Shown piece after piece: positions 7,175 through 10,817 of a stretch of DNA of 10,817 nucleotides (its first letter is position 1; every line of letters begins with the position of its first letter). The stretch is from Caldisericaceae bacterium. Its GTDB lineage: Bacteria; Caldisericota; Caldisericia; Caldisericales; Caldisericaceae. The DNA lies in assembly GCA_026987225.1 (NCBI GenBank), contig JALSNB010000179.1:1-10817 (forward strand). Direction: 5' to 3'. The notes below the pieces were generated by a model. That model was given only the letters and a program-made list of their open reading frames with translations, made no database searches and was not told the origin of the DNA. A program made the translations under genes and the position numbers.

Positions 7175-8423
7175 AGGCGGTAAACCCTTAAGAGGTAGTG
7201 TCAATATTTCCGGAGCGAAAAATGCGGCATTTCCGATTTTATCAGCCGCTCTTTTAATGAAAGGTAAAATGCATATAAAGAACGTTCCGCAGATTTTAGA
7301 CGTGCAACATTTTCTGGAAATTTTAAAAGAGATAGGTGTTTATGTTGAAAGAACCGATTCCGGAGTGATCCTCGATACAAGGGGAGATATCTCTTCTAAA
7401 ATTAAACAGAGTGAAACTCACAGTTTAAGGGGAACACAAACCCTTTTCGGAGCACTTATCGCTCGTAACGGAAAAGCATTTCTTCCCTCTCTTGGCGGTT
7501 GTAATATTGGAAGCCGCCCGATTGATCTGCATATCAAAGGCCTCAGGCAGTTGGGTGCGAATGTAGATTGGAGTGAAGGGTATTTGAACGGTTCGGCTGA
7601 TAAACTTAAGGGAAATTCCGTATATCTCGATTTTCCGAGTGTAGGGGCAACCGAGAACCTCATTATTGCATCTGTTTTTGCAAAGGGAGACACAGTAATA
7701 GAAAACGGGGCAAGAGAGCCGGAGATACGAAATCTGATAGATTTTTTAAACAAGGCCGGAGCTAACATAAAAATGAACGGTTCGGGAATTATCAGAATCA
7801 AAGGCGTAAAAGAATTGTCTCCCGTTGATTTTGAAATAATGCCTGACAGAATAGAAGCCTCAACATATCTCATTATGGGTGCGATTACCGGAGGCGACCT
7901 TGCGGTGAACGGTGTAAACGTTCGGGATTTTGAGCCTGTCGTGATGAAACTTAAGGAAGCCGGTGCAATCGTTGATGTTAAGGATAACGGAAGCACGGTT
8001 CATATCTCTGCAAATGACAGGTTAAATGCCGTTGACATAAAAACTTTACCTTATCCCGGTTTTCCGACGGATGCTCAACCTCAAATGATGGCACTTCTTT
8101 CTATTTCCAAAGGAAGTAGTGTAATTACTGAAACGATTTTTGAAAATAGATTTAAGGCGGCAAAAGAACTGAGAAAAATGGGTGCGGATATTAAGATAGA
8201 GAATAATATGGCTTTTATAAAAGGCGTTGAAAAACTTCAAGGTGCTACTGTCGAAGCAGGAGATTTGAGGGGTGGTGCGGCACTTATAACTGCAGGTCTT
8301 GCAGCATCCGGAACTACGAAACTTCTCAATGTTTTTCATGTGGATAGAGGATACGAGCATATCGAGAAAAAATTGCAACTTTTAGGTGGCAGAGTTCAAA
8401 GAAAAACTAAAAATGAAATTTGA
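7155..8423 (+). CDS. murA: UDP-GlcNAc 1-carboxyvinyltransferase (MurA)
   Basis: This enzyme transfers enolpyruvate from PEP to UDP-GlcNAc, the first committed step of peptidoglycan synthesis. At 422 aa it is of normal length. Active-site residues are present: K22 in GAKNAAFP, C116 in the mobile loop GGCNIGSRPIDLH (the fosfomycin-target cysteine), R121, PDRIEASTYLI (230-240), PGFPTD with D306, TETIFENRF (325-333), R371 in DLRGGAAL, and HVDRGYEHIEKKL near the C-terminus. Where many homologues have MRAS around the first substrate arginine, this protein has LRGT (91-94); the arginine is kept. AAAGGAG at 7142-7148, six bases before the ATG, lies inside the epimerase gene, and the two frames overlap by 20 bases. 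It draws on the same UDP-GlcNAc pool as the two preceding genes. Confidence 0.96.
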   Translation: MEYLEIEGGKPLRGSVNISGAKNAAFPILSAALLMKGKMHIKNVPQILDVQHFLEILKEIGVYVERTDSGVILDTRGDISSKIKQSETHSLRGTQTLFGALIARNGKAFLPSLGGCNIGSRPIDLHIKGLRQLGANVDWSEGYLNGSADKLKGNSVYLDFPSVGATENLIIASVFAKGDTVIENGAREPEIRNLIDFLNKAGANIKMNGSGIIRIKGVKELSPVDFEIMPDRIEASTYLIMGAITGGDLAVNGVNVRDFEPVVMKLKEAGAIVDVKDNGSTVHISANDRLNAVDIKTLPYPGFPTDAQPQMMALLSISKGSSVITETIFENRFKAAKELRKMGADIKIENNMAFIKGVEKLQGATVEAGDLRGGAALITAGLAASGTTKLLNVFHVDRGYEHIEKKLQLLGGRVQRKTKNEI

Positions 8424-9222
8424 AAAATATCAAGGTGCGGGAAACGATTTTATTATTGTTGACGGAAGAGAGGAGCCTTTAACCGATCCTCTCGGTGTGG
8501 CAAAAATGGTTTGCAAAAGAAGGTTTTCTGTTGGGGCTGACGATCTTTTGTATTTAGAAGGTTCCGAAAAGGCTGATATAAAGATGCATATTTGTGAACC
8601 GGACGGTACCGAGGCTTCCATGTGCGGAAACGGTGTAAGGTGTGTAGCTGCTTACATTAGATACAAAGAAAATAAAAATAAAAATGTTGTTAAGATCGAA
8701 ACACTTTCGGGTATAAAAACGGTAGTTTATAATAACGGTTTATACACAGTAAACATGGGTAAAATGCAAAAGATAGGCAATTTTATTTCTCCTCCGTCCG
8801 ATAAAATAGAAGAAGAAATAGACATGCTCGGCATGCATTTTTACATTGTTTCTCCCGGGGAACCCCATGCCGTTACAATTGTAAAAAACCTTGGAGAAGT
8901 GGATATTAACAAGTCCATAGCGATTGCAAGAAATTTTAATATTTTCCCCAAAGGCATCAATGTGGATTATGTGGAATTGGAAGAAAACTCAATAAGGGTA
9001 AGAACGTTCGAGAGAGGTGTATGGGCGGAAACGTTTGCCTGCGGAACCGGTGCCGTTTCTTCCGCATTTATTTCTAAGAAATTTTTGCATGAGAATTCAA
9101 TCATCGTAAGAATGAAGGGTGGAAATTTAAATGTTGAATTTAAAAATGACGATGTTTTTTTGTCCGGAAAAGCAAATTTTGTTTTTACCGGGGAAATTAA
9201 TTTAGGAAAGGATAGGAGGTGA
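8413..9222 (+). CDS. dapF: Diaminopimelate epimerase
   Basis: This enzyme converts LL- to meso-diaminopimelate, used in peptidoglycan cross-links and as lysine precursor. From the ATG at 8413 it is 269 aa, normal for the family. The proton-exchanging cysteine pair is C71 in MCGNGVRC and C210 in FACGTGA; the substrate-binding QGAGNDFI (7-14), GEPHAVT (149-155) and RGVWAET (201-207) are present. The usual GIGADGL segment reads SVGADDL (39-45). A longer frame from the GTG at 8386 would add nine residues ahead of the canonical MKFEKYQGAGNDF start and is not preferred. The gene overlaps murA by 11 bases with a poor Shine-Dalgarno, so coupling is likely. It implies a meso-DAP type peptidoglycan, a lysine pathway, or both. 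Confidence 0.95.
   Translation: MKFEKYQGAGNDFIIVDGREEPLTDPLGVAKMVCKRRFSVGADDLLYLEGSEKADIKMHICEPDGTEASMCGNGVRCVAAYIRYKENKNKNVVKIETLSGIKTVVYNNGLYTVNMGKMQKIGNFISPPSDKIEEEIDMLGMHFYIVSPGEPHAVTIVKNLGEVDINKSIAIARNFNIFPKGINVDYVELEENSIRVRTFERGVWAETFACGTGAVSSAFISKKFLHENSIIVRMKGGNLNVEFKNDDVFLSGKANFVFTGEINLGKDRR
9214..9220 (+). promoter_or_regulatory. Shine-Dalgarno of the repeat-protein gene
   Basis: AGGAGGT at 9214-9220 runs into the dapF stop (TGA 9220-9222) and lies six bases before the ATG at 9227. It marks the start of the last gene and shows that this gene, although not overlapping dapF, is placed for strong translation from the same transcript. Confidence 0.85.
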
Positions 9223-9226
9223 ATTT

Positions 9227-10817
9227 ATGGTAAAACGAATTATTGTTGTTCTCGTTGTTCTTACGCTTGTTTTGGCGCCAATCTTTTCTGCATCTGCCGA
9301 TTCGGATGACGTAAATTGGCGTAATCCCGCTTCTATTAACGGTGGACGGGTGACATCCATTTACGTGTCTGACGAGGGAACTGCATACGTTTCTACTGAC
9401 AGTGGCATTTTTAAGAGCGCGAATTATACCAAATGGGAAAAACTTCCGTTTACGTTTGCGGAAGGTGCAACAACTCTTTTTGTTTCTCGTTATTTCAAGA
9501 AGGGAGCCGTTATTATCGGAACAAAGGATAGCGGTGTATTTATGAGTATTGACTCAGGCAAGCACTGGCAATTTCTAAACATGGGGCTTGAGTCGAGTTT
9601 TATTATCGGTTTGGGTGAAAGTGAAAGTGGTAAGTTGTATGCTCTCTCTTTCAACGGATTACTTATGGAGTATTCGGAGGATGCAGGTTTCTGGAAAACC
9701 ATTGCACGTTTTGACAATCCGCTTGCCACTTCTATGTTGGTAAAAGGTAATAGCATATATGTCGGATGTGAAAACGGAACTGTTTATAAAGTGGATCTGA
9801 ACGGGCAAAATAAGGAAGTCATAGCAAAAAACCTTACGGACAGTCCTGTTTCAAAGATAATCTTTAGCCCGGCAAATATGCTCTGTATTGCGACATTTTC
9901 AGACGGAGTTTTTATAGGTAATAAAGGCGACTTTGATCACGAATTGAAAGGATACAAAATTAACGACGAGTTGATTAAAGACGGGGGAAGTTTGATTGTT
10001 GCGACCGTAGAAAACGGTATTCTAACAAATAATAACGGCCGCGGATGGACGAATATTGCAAAGAAGAACGGTATTATTCCTGACTGCATTGCATTGGGTA
10101 TGAAAGATACACTTTTGGTCGGAACGATCGGAAACGGTATTTTTACGGTAAGCGGGAGCGATACATTTGGCAAAAGCAGTTACGGCATAACATCCGCTGA
10201 CGTACTTACCGTTAATTTCTCTACGGATTATGCAAAGGACGGCACTGTGTTTGTTGGCACCAAGTGGAACGGCCTTTTTGTGTCCGGCGATAAGGGCAAA
10301 ACATTTACTTTTGTGAAAAACTTCCCTGAAGATTCCGAAATTACTTCCGTTTACGGCAATTCTTCCCGTTATTTTGTCGGTACATACGGGGAAGGGCTTT
10401 TTGAAACCGACGATTCCGGCAATACATTTACCAATGTAGACATAGACTCCAAATTTATAAATGTGATTTTTGGTGACGGTAGTGTTATTTATGTGGGTAG
10501 TGGAGATAAAGGCGTATTTGTCTCTACGGATAACGGCAAAACATTCACGCAGTCCAATAAAGGTATTTTGCCTTTCGACATGAACATTACGGCGATATCT
10601 GGAGTAAAGGGAGACGTTTTTATCGGTACGAACGGTGGTAATGTTTACGAAACGGTGAATGACGGCAAAACATGGTCTCCTGTCGGAGCGAATTCCATAC
10701 CGAGATATTCGGTTGCCGATATTTCGGTTTCAAGAACGTTCGATGAGGATCATACTCTTGTTGTCGGCACGACCGGTGGTGGTATTTATCTTTCGAAAGA
10801 CGGTGGTGTTTCGTTTG
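9227..10817 (+). CDS. Secreted Asp-box (BNR) repeat beta-propeller-like protein, 3' end missing
   Basis: The frame is open from the ATG at 9227 to the window end (530 residues so far, no stop). Residues 1-24 form a signal peptide: K3/R4, a hydrophobic stretch of I, V and L, then SASA before the likely cut. No lipobox cysteine is seen. The rest is a chain of short beta-rich repeats of the form 'hhhGT...GhahS.D.GktW' typical of Asp-box/BNR and Ycf48-like propellers. Clear Asp boxes include SIDSGKHW (107-114), NNNGRGW (268-274), SGDKGKTF (353-360), TDDSGNTF (394-401), STDNGKTF (433-440), TVNDGKTW (476-483) and SKDGGVSF (523-530). Each is preceded by a GT/GS...GhF strand such as VGTYGEGLF. Spacing in the later half is 39-47 residues. 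There are no visible sialidase catalytic motifs, so a glycosidase role is unsupported. It follows dapF by 4 bases; its role is unknown, possibly extracytoplasmic binding or assembly. Confidence 0.85.
   Translation, partial: MVKRIIVVLVVLTLVLAPIFSASADSDDVNWRNPASINGGRVTSIYVSDEGTAYVSTDSGIFKSANYTKWEKLPFTFAEGATTLFVSRYFKKGAVIIGTKDSGVFMSIDSGKHWQFLNMGLESSFIIGLGESESGKLYALSFNGLLMEYSEDAGFWKTIARFDNPLATSMLVKGNSIYVGCENGTVYKVDLNGQNKEVIAKNLTDSPVSKIIFSPANMLCIATFSDGVFIGNKGDFDHELKGYKINDELIKDGGSLIVATVENGILTNNNGRGWTNIAKKNGIIPDCIALGMKDTLLVGTIGNGIFTVSGSDTFGKSSYGITSADVLTVNFSTDYAKDGTVFVGTKWNGLFVSGDKGKTFTFVKNFPEDSEITSVYGNSSRYFVGTYGEGLFETDDSGNTFTNVDIDSKFINVIFGDGSVIYVGSGDKGVFVSTDNGKTFTQSNKGILPFDMNITAISGVKGDVFIGTNGGNVYETVNDGKTWSPVGANSIPRYSVADISVSRTFDEDHTLVVGTTGGGIYLSKDGGVSF
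10283..10675 (+). repeat. Coding repeats of the Asp-box protein visible in the DNA
   Basis: The Asp-box core is nearly the same at nucleotide level in successive repeats: GGCAAAACATTT at 10295, GGCAATACATTT at 10418, GGCAAAACATTC at 10535 and GGCAAAACATGG at 10664, separated by 123, 117 and 129 bases. The spacing differs by whole codons, as expected for protein-level repeats that have drifted. The N-terminal half of the gene (before about 10000) shows the same protein pattern but weaker DNA similarity. Confidence 0.7.

Noticed and set aside
7418..7996. Reverse-strand open frame of 192 codons opposite murA
   Set aside because: The opposite strand encodes conserved MurA motifs throughout; the reverse product shows no family features.
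9227..10817. Bacterial sialidase, because of the Asp boxes
   Set aside because: No RIP motif, arginine triad or nucleophile region is visible, and Asp boxes occur in many non-enzymatic propellers.

Overview
The window is about 10.8 kb of A+T-rich bacterial DNA. All recognisable genes lie on the + strand and are packed end to end; the longest stretch without coding is under 50 bases. I see no rRNA, tRNA, CRISPR array, insertion sequence, phage gene or clear intrinsic terminator. It reads as an ordinary chromosomal housekeeping region, not an accessory island. The gene order resembles that of Firmicutes and other deep-branching anaerobes (glyA-upp-wecA/tagO-mnaA-murA). Secreted proteins carry a copper-amine-oxidase-N-like 'stalk' domain and Asp-box (BNR) repeats, which are common in anaerobic, often thermophilic, low-GC lineages. 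The solute-binding protein has no lipobox cysteine, which would fit a diderm. A Caldisericota-, Coprothermobacterota- or Clostridia-like source is only a guess; I cannot place the organism from sequence alone.

Layout. Positions 1-95 hold the last residues of a probable ComF-family phosphoribosyltransferase. Next is a three-gene ABC importer of the FecCD/BtuCD type (140-3129): a secreted binding protein with an N-terminal stalk domain, a permease and an ATPase, joined by short overlaps. After 48 bases with a plausible promoter and a strong Shine-Dalgarno comes a second block: glyA (serine hydroxymethyltransferase), upp (uracil phosphoribosyltransferase), a WecA/TagO-type polyprenyl-phosphate sugar-1-phosphate transferase, UDP-GlcNAc 2-epimerase (wecB/mnaA), murA and dapF. 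From upp through dapF every junction overlaps (4, 4, 20 and 11 bp), so this is very probably one translationally coupled operon. A long secreted Asp-box repeat protein starts 4 bases after dapF and runs off the window end.

How the genes work together. GlyA supplies glycine and one-carbon units, and Upp salvages uracil to UMP, which can feed UDP-sugar synthesis. WecA, MnaA and MurA all act at the UDP-GlcNAc branch point: lipid-linked GlcNAc-1-P for a surface glycopolymer, UDP-ManNAc, and the first committed step of peptidoglycan. DapF makes meso-diaminopimelate for peptidoglycan and lysine. The second block is therefore mainly a cell-envelope precursor operon. The importer probably takes up cobalamin, haem or an iron chelate; nothing in the window decides which.

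No convincing undescribed system is present. Points worth a second look are the stalk fusion on the binding protein, the altered Q-loop of its ATPase, the absence of the ATP synthase operon between mnaA and murA, a perfect 15-bp tandem duplication before the importer, and the repeat protein at the right edge.
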